This document shows, piece after piece, positions 16,731 through 26,244 of a DNA stretch of 64,000 nucleotides. The stretch covers positions 3,798,101-3,862,100 of the forward strand of contig OZ244154.1 of the NCBI GenBank assembly GCA_965216335.1, given 5' to 3'. Origin of the DNA: JAHEJE01 sp965216335 (lineage in GTDB: Bacteria; Pseudomonadota; Alphaproteobacteria; Rhizobiales; Aestuariivirgaceae). The notes under the pieces were generated by a model, which saw only the letters and a list, made by a program, of their open reading frames with translations, had not been told where the DNA came from and did no database searches. How positions within the stretch are numbered: position 1 is the first letter of the stretch; the number at the start of each line of letters is the position of its first letter. The position numbers were made by a program, and so were the translations under genes.

Positions 16731-17442
16731 CCGGCTGTGCCGGGCGGGCACGCCTTACCGCCGCCCGGCCTTTCGGCCTGCGGGGGAGAAGGAATGAACG
16801 GGTCGAGCGGAGCGCCTGATCCGGCGCGGATATCCTTATCGAACGTTCAAAGTCGACTTGTCGGGGCCGAGCTTTCCGACGGCCCCGGAACGCCGGGGGC
16901 GCTCCGCTCCGGTGGTTTTGGGAACCGGTCCCGCTTCCTGTCCAACAGGTGGATGCCCGCGCGCAATGCCGCCATGGGGCCCGACGGCGCGGGGATAATC
17001 CGCGCCCGGACCCAGCCGGCACCGCCGCCAGCCTGAACACCACACGGATGAGACGCCGGGGCGCAAGACGCACCCCACAGATGCCCGGCAAGATCGGCTG
17101 AGCCCAACATCGACATATCCAGCACCTCATCCACTGCAAGACCTCAAGCCAGCGCTGCTGCCGGCGGCCCCGGGCATCTCACGAATGCCTCCCAGGGCGG
17201 AGGACCTCGACGAACCTCTGAAAGCCGAATGTCTCGTCTGACACCCAACCCCCAGACACCGCCCCCTGCCCGATACCAAAGCGACCTAGGATACCACCCG
17301 TAAACCGGCAAGAGGTGTGAGGGACGTTACTACAGGCAAGGATATTTGTCAAGAACAAAAACAGAACAAAAGCATGAGTTTGGATCTCTTTCCGGCCTCC
17401 CGAACCTGTGCGATGGTACAGGGCTTGTAACGGGAACGACAC
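16731..17442. other. Intergenic stretch without a recognisable gene
   Basis: About 700 bp between the repeat cluster and the LysE gene. Open frames of 80-186 codons on both strands have no recognisable domain and biased, low-complexity composition; I take them as chance frames or decayed sequence. The only clear signal is the LexA-like box at 17353-17367. Confidence 0.6.
17353..17367. promoter_or_regulatory. LexA-type SOS box (GAAC-N7-GAAC)
   Basis: The direct repeat gaac-aaaaaca-gaac matches the alphaproteobacterial LexA operator (GTTC-N7-GTTC on the other strand) exactly. It lies 75 bp before the LysE-family start on the plus strand; no gene follows on the minus strand for more than 900 bp. 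Confidence 0.55.
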
Positions 17443-18066
17443 ATGCCTGATATCGCCGGTTCAGTGACGGTTGCGGTTGCTTTCTTCGTTGCGGCGGCGG
17501 CCCCCGGACCGGCGACGATCGCTGTTGCCGCCGTGTCGATGCACGCCGGGCGCAAGGCCGGATTGCTGTTCGGACTGGGGCTCGGCACCGGTCTTGCGGC
17601 CTGGGGACTGGTCGCGGCAACGGGTCTTGGGGCGCTGCTGGAAGCGTCGGGCTACGCGCTCGTTTCGCTGAAGCTGCTTGGCGGGGCCTATCTGCTCTGG
17701 CTGGCGTGCAGCGCCGCACGGTCGGCCGCGGGTGCAGCCCGAACCCGGGCGGACGCCGCCGCGGGACGGCACGACTTCAGGCGCGGCCTGTTGCTGAACC
17801 TTTCGAACCCGAAGGCCGTGTTTGCGTGGATGGCGGTGCTGACCCTCGGGCTCGGCGATGGCATCGGGGCTGTCGACGTCATGCTGGCCACCGCGACTTG
17901 CATGGGCCTGGGCTTCCTGATCTATGCCGTTTACGCCGTCGCTTTCTCCACCTCCGGTGCAATGACGGTCTATCGCAGGGCTCGAAGGTGGATCGACGGC
18001 GCCGTTGCCGGGCTGTTCGCCCTGGCCGGGATCGGCCTGATCCGCTCTGCCTTTGCACGGCAGTGA
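17443..18066 (+). CDS. LysE/RhtB family amino-acid exporter
   Basis: A 207-residue membrane protein with about six helices. FFVAAAAPGPATIAVAAVSM near residues 14-33 is the LysE-family signature (APGP), and LLNLSNPKAVFAWMAVL is the second conserved motif. Members export lysine, homoserine/threonine or other small metabolites. The gene stands alone with an SOS-type box upstream. The substrate is unknown. Confidence 0.9.
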   Translation: MPDIAGSVTVAVAFFVAAAAPGPATIAVAAVSMHAGRKAGLLFGLGLGTGLAAWGLVAATGLGALLEASGYALVSLKLLGGAYLLWLACSAARSAAGAARTRADAAAGRHDFRRGLLLNLSNPKAVFAWMAVLTLGLGDGIGAVDVMLATATCMGLGFLIYAVYAVAFSTSGAMTVYRRARRWIDGAVAGLFALAGIGLIRSAFARQ

Positions 18067-18192
18067 CCGTGCTGTCCGCCATTCGCCGCGAGAGGACGCG
18101 GAACCTGACCGGCCGAAGTGGCCCACGAACCCATTCTTAAGCTTTCCCAAGCAACATGCGCGAGGTGGTTCAACGGCGATTTGGCAGGTGGC

Positions 18193-18939
18193 ATGTTTGG
18201 TAAGAGGGGCCGAGACAGCGCCGCTGTGGAACCTGTTCCCCGGCCTGCGAGCGACGATTTTCTGGACGAAACGCAACCGGTGGGCGGGATACTGCGGGAC
18301 CTGTTGCATTGGCAGATTATCGCCATGATTGCCGTGATGTACGTCGTGGTGAACAACTGGATTGTGATCGGGCACGGGCGCACGCACGAGACCATGGTTT
18401 CTGCTTCACCGCAGGACGTCTGCCAATTCCTGAAAGAGTCCGGGCGTTACTTTTCACGAGGGTCCCGACCCGCTGCCGGTGTGACATCGACAAGCGACCG
18501 CCCGGTGCTTGAGCACGCCGTGTACGGCAAGTGCACGCAAGACAGGATCTCCCTCAAGGAGGAATTGCTCCTGGGGCAGGCCGGCAAGACCTACCGGCCC
18601 GCGGATGTGGAACCGATGGACCACTTCAGGGACGGGATGTTCTATGTTCTCACCGGCGGCTGGTATCTGACGCCCAACTACATCGGCGGCAAGTTGTACC
18701 GGTTCGAGAACGCATTCGAACTGATCCCAGAGGGATCGGGAACCAGGGTCGTCTACCGGTCTGCGCTTTGTCACGAGCAATGGACGGCGGGCCGCATGCC
18801 GTTTCTGCGTTCGGAAGAGTGCTGGGCCATGTGGGACATGAGCCTGTTCGGATTCATGGCGCCGTTTCTGCACGGCGATCAGGAACGCCGAATGCACAAT
18901 GTCCTGCAGCACCTGGCCCGCCACGTCGGTCAGGGTTGA
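18193..18939 (+). CDS. Hypothetical protein with one membrane helix
   Basis: A 248-residue protein from ATG 18193 (an in-frame GTG at 18118 is a weaker alternative). One membrane helix (IIAMIAVMYVVVNNWIVIG, about residues 42-60) anchors a C-terminal domain of about 170 residues. That domain is mixed alpha/beta in appearance, with aromatic-rich segments (TGGWYLTPNYIGGKLYRFENAF) that resemble polyketide-cyclase/START-like folds only loosely. I do not recognise the family. It follows LysE by 126 bp on the same strand. Confidence 0.7.
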   Translation: MFGKRGRDSAAVEPVPRPASDDFLDETQPVGGILRDLLHWQIIAMIAVMYVVVNNWIVIGHGRTHETMVSASPQDVCQFLKESGRYFSRGSRPAAGVTSTSDRPVLEHAVYGKCTQDRISLKEELLLGQAGKTYRPADVEPMDHFRDGMFYVLTGGWYLTPNYIGGKLYRFENAFELIPEGSGTRVVYRSALCHEQWTAGRMPFLRSEECWAMWDMSLFGFMAPFLHGDQERRMHNVLQHLARHVGQG

Positions 18940-18991
18940 GGCCCAGGAGCCTACCTCCGGCCCTAGGGCATCGGCGGTATGACCGAATCCA

Positions 18992-19089
18992 TGTCATCCC
19001 GGAATGGCCGCCAGGCCACATCCGGGATCTCTGACCCTTGCCGAACCGTTCAGAGATCCCGGCTCTCGCTCTGCTCGGCCGGGATGACA
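18992..19089. repeat. Palindromic intergenic repeat (REP-like, gtcatcccgg type)
   Basis: Outer arms 18992-19002 and 19079-19089 are perfect inverted copies (tgtcatcccgg), and inner sequences catccgggatctctga and tcagagatcccgg pair as well. It lies between the convergent ends of the hypothetical gene and the RTX gene. Confidence 0.75.
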
Positions 19090-19131
19090 ATTCTGGGGCG
19101 TGGGGGTGGTGCAAACAAATCGCCCGGCGCG

Positions 19132-21114
19132 CTAGACGATGATGATGTCGTCAACCAGCAGGTTTGGATTGGTGATGCCTTTGACCGTCAGGTCGTTGAA
19201 GCCGGCGAAGTCGAACACCGTGTGTGAACCGACGACGCTGGCGAAGGTGTTGACAACCTGCTGTGCCGTCATCGCGGCACCGCCCCACAGGCCATCGTTG
19301 AGCACCAGGGTGTCCTGGTCATTGGCGAAATCGTTGATGGTGTCCGGGCCGTAGCCGTTGGCGAACACGAAGGTGTCGGCATGGGCGCCGCCAATCAGCA
19401 CGTCGGCGCCGCCGCCGCCGCCCAGCGTGTCGAGGCCGAACTGGCCCCAGAGCGTGTCGGCGCCCGGGCCGCCGGAAATGCTGTCGCTGTGATCGCCGCC
19501 GGCCAAGAGATCGTTGCCGGATCCGCCGAACAGGGTATCGATGCCCTTGCCGCCCCTGAGGACGTCGTGGTCATCGCGGCCCAACAGCAGATCGTCACCG
19601 GTCACGCCATTTATCGTGTCGTTGCCGTTGCCGCCATCACCAGCGTCTTCAAGTGCGCCGCAGTCAATGAAATCATGACCATCGCCGCCCAGTATGAGGT
19701 CTGACTGAAAGCTGCCGAGCAGGCTGTCATTGCCAGCGCCGCCATTGATAGTGTCTCCTCCCGCCTGGCCGTCAATGGTATCGTCGCCAGAGTTTCCGTT
19801 CAGGACGTCATTGCCGGTGCCTCCAAGGATCGAGTCATCGCCACCGCCTCCGCGCACGGTATCATTGCCGGCGCCGGCCCTGATCGTGTCGTTGCCAAGA
19901 TTGCCGCGCAGATCGTTGGCGCCGGCGCTGCCATTGATGATCTCACTGCCATTGCTGCCGAAGACATTCTCGAAGTTGAGCATAAGCTCAGTGCTGACAT
20001 GGTGGATCACCTGGCCCGCCGGCAGGCTCAGAATGGTGCCCGTCGCGAAGGTCATGAGGGAAAAATCGACGGTGTCATTGCCGCTGCCGCCGTCGAGCAG
20101 GTCGATGCCGAACTCATCGAAGATCAGATCGTCGCCGGTCCCGCCGAGCAGCGTGTCGTTGCCGCCGCCGCCGTCGAGCGTGTCGTTGCCGTCCTGTCCG
20201 AGGAGGAAGTCGGCCTCGCTGGTGAAGCCGGGCAGGAACCCGAAGAAGTAGCCGTGAATGGAGTCGTTTCCTGATCCGCCGATCAGGGTGTCGGTGCCGT
20301 CACCGCCCTGCAGGGTATCGTTGCCTGCCTCGCCATTGAGTGAATCGATGCCGGCGCCGGCGAACATGTCGTCATTGCCGTTGCCGCCCAGCACTGTATC
20401 GTTTCCGGCCCCGCCGATCAGCTCGTCATTGCCATCGAGCCCGTAGATGACATCGCTGCCGGCGCCGCCGTCGATCGTGTCGTCGCCGAAATCGGCGATG
20501 TTGGTGTTGGTGTGGCCGGTGACCGAGACGTTGAGCATGTAGGTGCTGTTTGCCGGTACCGGTGTGTTGTTGAACTGTGCGACCCGAATGTAATAGAGCG
20601 TCGTGACCGAAGCAGTGAAGCTGAGGTAGGAATCCAGGATGCTCGTGCTGCCACGGCCACCGAGCGAAATCGCAGCATCGTCATTGGTCGCGAGCGTGGC
20701 GCCGGTGAAATCGTGCAGACTGATCTGGCTGTCGAACGACGGGCCGCCCAGGCCCCCCGCGGCATAGTCGACATCAATGGTGATGGTCTGACCTGCGCCG
20801 ACCGACACGGAAAAATAATCGAACTCACCGGCACCGACAGCCACGACGCTGGTGTAGGGGATGAGGGTGTTGCCGACATCGGGGTTGGGCTTGGTCGACC
20901 AAAACGTCGCTGTATCTATGTTGATTGCCGATGCAAGGTTGGAGTTACCGGAACCCAGATCGTTGAAAGTGGAATCGTGATCTCCGAAAATCACATCGTT
21001 TCCATCGTTCGCGGTGATCACGTTCGCGCCCGCGCCAGCCGAAGGCTGGACAATGATGATGTCACTGCTTGCCGTGCCGACGATACCAAAGTTGTTGGTG
21101 ACGATGTTGGCCAT
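19132..21114 (-). CDS. RTX (hemolysin-type Ca2+-binding repeat) protein
   Basis: A 660-residue protein from ATG 21114 (good ribosome site ggaagga); a longer start at 21144 is unlikely. Residues 1-60 contain early repeats, 95-210 a pre-peptidase-C-terminal-like beta domain, and from about 215 to 590 roughly thirty nonapeptides of the GGxGxDxLx type that form Ca2+-binding beta-rolls. The C-terminal DTFVFANGYGPDTINDFANDQD is the segment that precedes type I secretion signals in serralysin-like proteins. No signal peptide is present, as expected for type I export. No catalytic domain can be seen, so it may be a structural or surface/biofilm protein. No ABC exporter or membrane fusion gene is in the window. 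Confidence 0.9.
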   Translation of the reverse strand: MANIVTNNFGIVGTASSDIIIVQPSAGAGANVITANDGNDVIFGDHDSTFNDLGSGNSNLASAINIDTATFWSTKPNPDVGNTLIPYTSVVAVGAGEFDYFSVSVGAGQTITIDVDYAAGGLGGPSFDSQISLHDFTGATLATNDDAAISLGGRGSTSILDSYLSFTASVTTLYYIRVAQFNNTPVPANSTYMLNVSVTGHTNTNIADFGDDTIDGGAGSDVIYGLDGNDELIGGAGNDTVLGGNGNDDMFAGAGIDSLNGEAGNDTLQGGDGTDTLIGGSGNDSIHGYFFGFLPGFTSEADFLLGQDGNDTLDGGGGNDTLLGGTGDDLIFDEFGIDLLDGGSGNDTVDFSLMTFATGTILSLPAGQVIHHVSTELMLNFENVFGSNGSEIINGSAGANDLRGNLGNDTIRAGAGNDTVRGGGGDDSILGGTGNDVLNGNSGDDTIDGQAGGDTINGGAGNDSLLGSFQSDLILGGDGHDFIDCGALEDAGDGGNGNDTINGVTGDDLLLGRDDHDVLRGGKGIDTLFGGSGNDLLAGGDHSDSISGGPGADTLWGQFGLDTLGGGGGADVLIGGAHADTFVFANGYGPDTINDFANDQDTLVLNDGLWGGAAMTAQQVVNTFASVVGSHTVFDFAGFNDLTVKGITNPNLLVDDIIIV

Positions 21115-21377
21115 AATCAGGATCCTTCCTTGAAGCCATGCCACATCATGCCGCTGTTTCAGGTCTGTGCGGTAAGACGAGTCATGGGTTTACCCCAACC
21201 TCCGCCCGGATATTCCGGGCCGATTCAGGCCTCGATCCCTTTACGTAACGTACACCTATGAAGGCGCGTTGGCCACGTGCATACTGTCGCAACAGAATTT
21301 GCGCTTGCACGGCAATGTTTGGACTGTCGCGACGCACCGGACTGGACAAACCGGAAAACGAAACTTCGATAAGGCTC

Positions 21378-21653
21378 TTAGAGCAGGGGCGGGTCTTCGA
21401 AGATGACGCCAACGTGATTTTCGGACCGCCACACGACGATGCATTCGCTTCTGAAGTCGAGCCGTTCGATGTCCAGGCGGAACGAACCGGGAAGCTGGTT
21501 GACGTCAAGCAGCTTCAGCTTTGCTCCCGTCTGGGACACGTCCTGGACTTCGCAGTTGAGTGTCTTGCGTGATTCACGCAGCCAGATAATGCCGTGTTCG
21601 CGCACTTCCACCCGCGGGTTGCGGCGGCGGTTGATTTGATCTGCCTGTGTCAT
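21378..21653 (-). CDS. PilZ domain protein
   Basis: A 91-residue single-domain protein: RRNPR near residue 10 is the RxxxR arm and DVSQTGAKLKL the D/NxSxxG motif of c-di-GMP-binding PilZ domains. It could act as a c-di-GMP effector. It is monocistronic, upstream of the RTX gene on the same strand but 263 bp away. Two further, more distant PilZ-like proteins lie at 48427-48768 and 49725-50078. Confidence 0.85.
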   Translation of the reverse strand: MTQADQINRRRNPRVEVREHGIIWLRESRKTLNCEVQDVSQTGAKLKLLDVNQLPGSFRLDIERLDFRSECIVVWRSENHVGVIFEDPPLL

Positions 21654-21827
21654 TCAAATTGCCCAAAACGCCCGGATGCACAGCCTGGAATGACGCGCGC
21701 ACCGGCCCCCTAGTCCGTTGTAATGCCCTGCTACCTTACCGGGAAATGGTTAGAAAAGTTTTACAGAGGTTGCGGAAAATCGATGGATTTCTGCAAAAAC
21801 CAAAGGCAACCGTTGCCGGCGGATTTC

Positions 21828-22661
21828 TCACGTCTGCGCTGCGGCAAGACATCTGGCGAGACGGCAGAAATCGTCGACCTCCAGGTCCTCGGCACGCAGC
21901 GTCGGCTCGATGCCGGCGGCACTCAGCAGTCCGACGGTATCCCCGCTGAGCGGCTTCAGGCTGGAGCGCAGCATCTTGCGGCGCTGGCCGAAGGCGGCCG
22001 CCGTGACGCGCTCCAGTGTTGCCGCCGGGCAAGTGGTATCCGGCCGGGGCAGGGGATCGATCCGCACGACGCTCGATGTCACCTTGGGCGGCGGTGTGAA
22101 GGCGTGCCGGGAGATGTCGAACAGCCTTGAAGCGCGGCAGCGCCATTGCGCCAGCACCGACAGGCGGCCAAAGGTCTTTGAGCCCGGCGCGGCGGTGATG
22201 CGTTCGGCGACCTCCTTTTGGAACATCAGTGTCGCGCTGGCATACCACGGCGGCCACGGATCGGCGGTCAGCCAGCCGGTGAGCAGTGGCGTGGCGATGT
22301 TGTAGGGCAGGTTGGCGGCGATGCGGATCGGGCCGCCGCCGGCAAGCGCACCATAGTCGATGGCAAGCGCATCGGCCGCGATGATCTCAAGGCGGCCGGG
22401 ATAGTGCGCCGCGATGTCCTCAAGCGCCGGCAGCACGCGGGCGTCGCGCTCGATGGCGATGACACGGGCCGCCCCTTCCATCAGCAGCGACCGGGTCAGC
22501 CCTCCCGGACCGGGGCCGATCTCGACGACAGTCGCGCCGTCGAGAGGCCCTGCCGCGCGGGCGATCTTGCGGGTCAGGTTGAGGTCGAGCAGGAAGTTCT
22601 GGCCCAAGCTTTTGCGCGCCGACAGGCTATGCCGGGCGATGACGTCACGCAGCGGTGGCAG
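21828..22661 (-). CDS. rsmA: 16S rRNA dimethyladenosine transferase
   Basis: KsgA/RsmA methylates two adjacent adenines near the 3' end of 16S rRNA. Motifs: SLGQNFLLD, VVEIGPGPGGLT (SAM binding), NLPYNI (catalytic) and FGQRRKMLRSSLK. The start is a problem: conserved N-terminal sequence LPPLRDVIARHSLSARKS precedes the first standard start (TTG 22607), yet upstream in frame there is no ATG, GTG or TTG. I place the start at the CTG at 22661 (277 residues); the TTG would cut 18 conserved residues. The gene follows the SurA-like gene closely, without the pdxA gene usual between them. Confidence 0.92.
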   Translation of the reverse strand: MPPLRDVIARHSLSARKSLGQNFLLDLNLTRKIARAAGPLDGATVVEIGPGPGGLTRSLLMEGAARVIAIERDARVLPALEDIAAHYPGRLEIIAADALAIDYGALAGGGPIRIAANLPYNIATPLLTGWLTADPWPPWYASATLMFQKEVAERITAAPGSKTFGRLSVLAQWRCRASRLFDISRHAFTPPPKVTSSVVRIDPLPRPDTTCPAATLERVTAAAFGQRRKMLRSSLKPLSGDTVGLLSAAGIEPTLRAEDLEVDDFCRLARCLAAAQT

Positions 22662-22704
22662 GCCGTCGCCGGCGCCCCCGCCTGGGCCGGTGCCCCCGCG
22701 GCGC

Positions 22705-23700
22705 TCAGTTGATGACAGCGCTCTTGTCCTTGTAGTCGATGAACGCCTTGCGCCTGAGGTCGCGCATGACGCGTTCCGACGCCTTCTGGTACTTCTCGTT
22801 CAGCAGCATGTTCTTGACCGCCTCGCGCGGCGGCTTGGGCGGCTTGATGGTGCGCTGTCCGCAATAGCCGATCAGCCGGATGCCCTTGGGCCCGCGCATC
22901 GGCCCGATGAGCCGCTTGGTACCGGCCTTGCGCAGCACCTTGCGCATCTCGCCGGGCAGCTTGTCGGCCGGCGCCTCGACGATCCGCCCGACCTTGACGT
23001 TGAAGATGCCGCTGGCCGCCTTGCGCGCCGAATTGCAGCCCTTGTAACGTTTCATGATCTGGTTTGCCTCCACCGCCCGGGCGTACTCAAGCTGGCTGCG
23101 CATCGCCTGCGATACGTTCTCCACCGGCAGGTCGATCTCGCGGATGCGCATGACGGTGATCGGCTTCAGGCGCGGGTCCGACGTGATCTTGGAATAGCGC
23201 TTGTCGACTTCGGCGTCCGACACATCGACATTGACCTTGTGGCGCCGCTTCAACAGAAAGCGGAACACCATCATCGCTTCGACCTGGCTGCGGAAGGTTT
23301 TCTCACTGATGCCATTGCGTTTCAGCTTGTCATTCAGCGCATTGGCGCTCAGCCCGGCGCCCTTGGCCATCCTTTCGATAGCGCTGTCAACTTGATCCTT
23401 CTTAAAGTCGATCTTCATGCGCTTGGCTTCCGTCCGGGTGATGACGTCGTTGATCAACTCGCGCAACGCCCGCTTGCGCTGGGTTTTCGAGCTGCCGGAC
23501 GCCTGGCCCAGGAGCTTGTTCAGCTTGACGCGCTGGGTGATGTCATAGCTGGTGATCGGGCTGTCGTTGACCACCACGACGACCCCTTGCGAGGCCGCTG
23601 CCGCAGGCAACGGACCACCGGCGAGGCCCGCGGCGATGACCATGCATAGGCCGGCGCTCGCAGCAAGGCGGATCAGCGTTGTCGATTTCAAAAGTCTCAT
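22705..23700 (-). CDS. SurA-like periplasmic chaperone/peptidyl-prolyl isomerase
   Basis: A 331-residue protein with a signal peptide (residues 1-36, cleavage near AAAA). A SurA N-terminal domain begins VVVVVNDSPITSYDITQRV and runs to about residue 165. The parvulin-like region after it is divergent, without a clear full PPIase motif. SurA-like factors escort outer-membrane proteins including LptD. The gene is directly downstream of lptD, which fits that partnership. A 219-bp gap with a palindromic repeat separates them. Confidence 0.85.
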   Translation of the reverse strand: MRLLKSTTLIRLAASAGLCMVIAAGLAGGPLPAAAASQGVVVVVNDSPITSYDITQRVKLNKLLGQASGSSKTQRKRALRELINDVITRTEAKRMKIDFKKDQVDSAIERMAKGAGLSANALNDKLKRNGISEKTFRSQVEAMMVFRFLLKRRHKVNVDVSDAEVDKRYSKITSDPRLKPITVMRIREIDLPVENVSQAMRSQLEYARAVEANQIMKRYKGCNSARKAASGIFNVKVGRIVEAPADKLPGEMRKVLRKAGTKRLIGPMRGPKGIRLIGYCGQRTIKPPKPPREAVKNMLLNEKYQKASERVMRDLRRKAFIDYKDKSAVIN

Positions 23701-23790
23701 GTTTTCCTGCCGTCAAAACAATGAAGTTCGTTCGCTTTCCAAATGCCGCCGCGCCCTGGTGGTGCGGACTGAACACTCATGACCCGTCAC

Positions 23791-23877
23791 GTCACCCCGG
23801 CGAAGGCCGGGGTCCAGTTCGGCGAGCGGCTGTATTTGCTGACGGGCCGTCTGGATTCCGGCCTGGGCCGGAATGAC
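23791..23877. repeat. Palindromic intergenic repeat (REP-like, gtcaccccgg type)
   Basis: It starts gtcaccccggcgaaggccgg and ends with the inverted counterpart ccggcctgggccggaatgac. It sits between lptD and the SurA-like gene and could form a long hairpin in their shared transcript. It is of the same general class as 18992-19089. Confidence 0.7.
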
Positions 23878-23919
23878 AGATTCTTTTGCTGTTGCAGACT
23901 CATTTGCCTGAACCAATCA

Positions 23920-26244
23920 CTAGATGCCGGAGCCGAAGCCTGTCGAGCCCAGAGTCTTCAGCTCGATTGAAAGCATGATCGCCCGGTCTTCATCGACATC
24001 GCCGTCACTGGAGACGTCTTCCTTGTAGAACAACTCGAAATTGGCGCAATCGCATTCGAAGCGCACGCCGACATGGTTGCGGATCGACTTGTCCAGGATG
24101 AAGTCATAGCGAAAACCCCCGAACAGGCTGAACCCGCCGCCAAGACCCAGACTGCCCTGAAACCACAGCTGCTCTTCCCGGTCGACACGTCCGTAAGCTG
24201 GTTCAGCGTCCAGTTTGACGTAATTCATGGCAGCAGTGAGGCGCTTGTAATCAAAACTCAGGCCTGCCTCCTGGGCGTTGATGTCGAGGTCGGTTTCATC
24301 AACCCGCACCTGATAGGTGAAGCGCAGTGTATCGACCGGCTGCAGCGCCAGGGCGGCGACGATGTCGGACTGAGAGCCTTCAAGCCCCGAGCCGTCCATG
24401 AAGCTGTTGCGGCCGGCCAGGTGGAAACTCTCGCCGAGGCTGAACTTGGCGAAGCCGCCATTGTCGAACAGGATATTGTACAGCAGGCCGGCGTTGACCC
24501 GCGTGCCGCCTTCGATGCGGTCAAGGCCGGTGAAGCGGTCGTGCAGGAACAGGCTGGTGTGGTCGAAGTTGAGCGAGATCGCATCCTCGTTGCCGATCCG
24601 GTCCGACTTGCGCTCGCTGGTCGAAGCCAGCACCTGGACCACCGGGGTCAGGACGTGCTGGCCCAGGCCGTCGGAGCGCACGAACGGCCAGCGGATGTCG
24701 ACCCCCGCCGTCGGGTGAAACCGGCTGGTGATCTCATTGTCGCGAAAGCCGCCGGGCGCCGTGGGATCGGGCACGTTGTCGGTGATGTAGAGGTCGCTGC
24801 GCAGGCTGGCGAACGGCGTGATGATCTGGCCGTACGAATTGATCATCTGGCGCTGCCAGGTCGCCTCGGTGATGAACCGGGTCTGGTCGGTGCCGTGGTT
24901 AACGGTGGTGAACGGGCTTGTCGCGGTGTCGCGGTGGATGCTGTAGATCGACGAATTGAAGCCCAGCTCGCCGCCGAACACCGGCTGACCGAAGACATAG
25001 CTGTGCCGGATGTAAGGGGCCATCACCGGGAAGGTGGAGCTGTCGTCTGTGGTCAGCAAACCCTGGAAATGGTAAGCACGCGCGGTGAAGTAGTTGCGGT
25101 CGTGGATGCCGGTGACGTGTGCGTAGCTGGCGATCTCGGTGCGGTTGTCGATCTTGTAGCGCCGGCCCACGGTTTCGTCGCTGAGCGCGGTGGCGTCCCA
25201 GCCCCAGGTCCAGGCCTGGTTGATGCGGAAATCGCCCTCGGTGCGCACATAGCCGCGTTCATGCACGTCGCCGGGCGGCGACACGGTTTCCGGCTGCAGC
25301 TGGTAGATGCCGGCGGCATCGACGTTGTAGCTGCCGGTCCTGAGCCGGTGGCGCCAGATGGCGCGCATCAGCGGTCCCTGCTTGGAGGTCAGCACCGGCC
25401 GGAAGGTGATGTCGTAGTGCGGTGCCAGTTCCCAGAAATAGGGAATCTCCAGGCCGGCGCCGAGCTGGCTGGAATAGAAGAACTGCGGGATCAGGAAGCC
25501 GGAGTGGCGCTTGTTGGTCGGATCGGGATGCGACAGCCGGGGCAGCCAGAACACCGGCACGCCGGCGAACTCGAGGGTCGCGTTCTTGTGATAGATGACC
25601 CCTTCATCCTCGTTGTGCGTCGCCTCGACCGACTTGAGCTGCCACAGCGGTTCGCCGGTCGACAGGACACAATCCTTGCAGCGGGTGTAGGCGACGCGGT
25701 CGTAGACCGTGATCGTGCCGTCGGTGCGCCGGGCATAGTCGGCGGTCAGCGTGGCATCGTTGGTCAGGAGCAGCCGCAGGTGTTCGGCAAAGCCGTCGCG
25801 GAAGCGGTTCTGCAACTGGGCGATGTCGGCTTCCAGGATGTTGCCGCCCGGCTCGCGCAGCCGCACCTCGCCATCGGCCCGCAGGATGTCGCGGCGCTGG
25901 TCGTAGGTGACCTTGCGGGCGACCAGCACATAGTTGCCGTAGGTGATGATCACCCGGCCGGTGGCCGTGGCGAACTTGCGGTTTGCATCGTAGGTCAGCT
26001 TGTCGGCTTCGACATTGACCCGGGTGCCGCGCGGCGGGGTCTTCAGTTGCGGGCGGATCGGCGACGGCTGGCGCGCGCCGGTCTCGGCCGAACCGGTGGA
26101 CGGCAGCGGCAGGACCGAAGCGCCGAGCAGCAGCGACACCGCGGCCGTGGCAACGATGCCCGCCCGGCGCCCGCGGCGCTGAACCGCGGTTCTGTCTGCC
26201 CGCGCCAAGGCGGATTGTCTGCGCCTGCTCCCCATAGGCCCCAC
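23920..26244 (-). CDS. lptD: LPS-assembly outer membrane protein LptD
   Basis: A 774-residue outer-membrane protein. After an N-terminal basic/hydrophobic export signal comes the OstA-type jelly-roll domain (VNVEADKLTYDANRKFATATGRV, about residues 75-200), then a long beta-barrel domain. Cysteines in TRCKDC and FECDC correspond in placement to the disulfide-forming pairs of LptD. With LptE it inserts lipopolysaccharide into the outer leaflet. It is divergent from pepA; the lptF and lptG genes that usually lie upstream in related bacteria are absent here. Confidence 0.94.
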   Translation of the reverse strand: MGPMGSRRRQSALARADRTAVQRRGRRAGIVATAAVSLLLGASVLPLPSTGSAETGARQPSPIRPQLKTPPRGTRVNVEADKLTYDANRKFATATGRVIITYGNYVLVARKVTYDQRRDILRADGEVRLREPGGNILEADIAQLQNRFRDGFAEHLRLLLTNDATLTADYARRTDGTITVYDRVAYTRCKDCVLSTGEPLWQLKSVEATHNEDEGVIYHKNATLEFAGVPVFWLPRLSHPDPTNKRHSGFLIPQFFYSSQLGAGLEIPYFWELAPHYDITFRPVLTSKQGPLMRAIWRHRLRTGSYNVDAAGIYQLQPETVSPPGDVHERGYVRTEGDFRINQAWTWGWDATALSDETVGRRYKIDNRTEIASYAHVTGIHDRNYFTARAYHFQGLLTTDDSSTFPVMAPYIRHSYVFGQPVFGGELGFNSSIYSIHRDTATSPFTTVNHGTDQTRFITEATWQRQMINSYGQIITPFASLRSDLYITDNVPDPTAPGGFRDNEITSRFHPTAGVDIRWPFVRSDGLGQHVLTPVVQVLASTSERKSDRIGNEDAISLNFDHTSLFLHDRFTGLDRIEGGTRVNAGLLYNILFDNGGFAKFSLGESFHLAGRNSFMDGSGLEGSQSDIVAALALQPVDTLRFTYQVRVDETDLDINAQEAGLSFDYKRLTAAMNYVKLDAEPAYGRVDREEQLWFQGSLGLGGGFSLFGGFRYDFILDKSIRNHVGVRFECDCANFELFYKEDVSSDGDVDEDRAIMLSIELKTLGSTGFGSGI

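Noticed and set aside
16579..17139. 186-codon open frame on the minus strand in the gap before the LysE gene
   Set aside because: It crosses palindromic repeats, has no conserved-looking segment and no plausible ribosome site.
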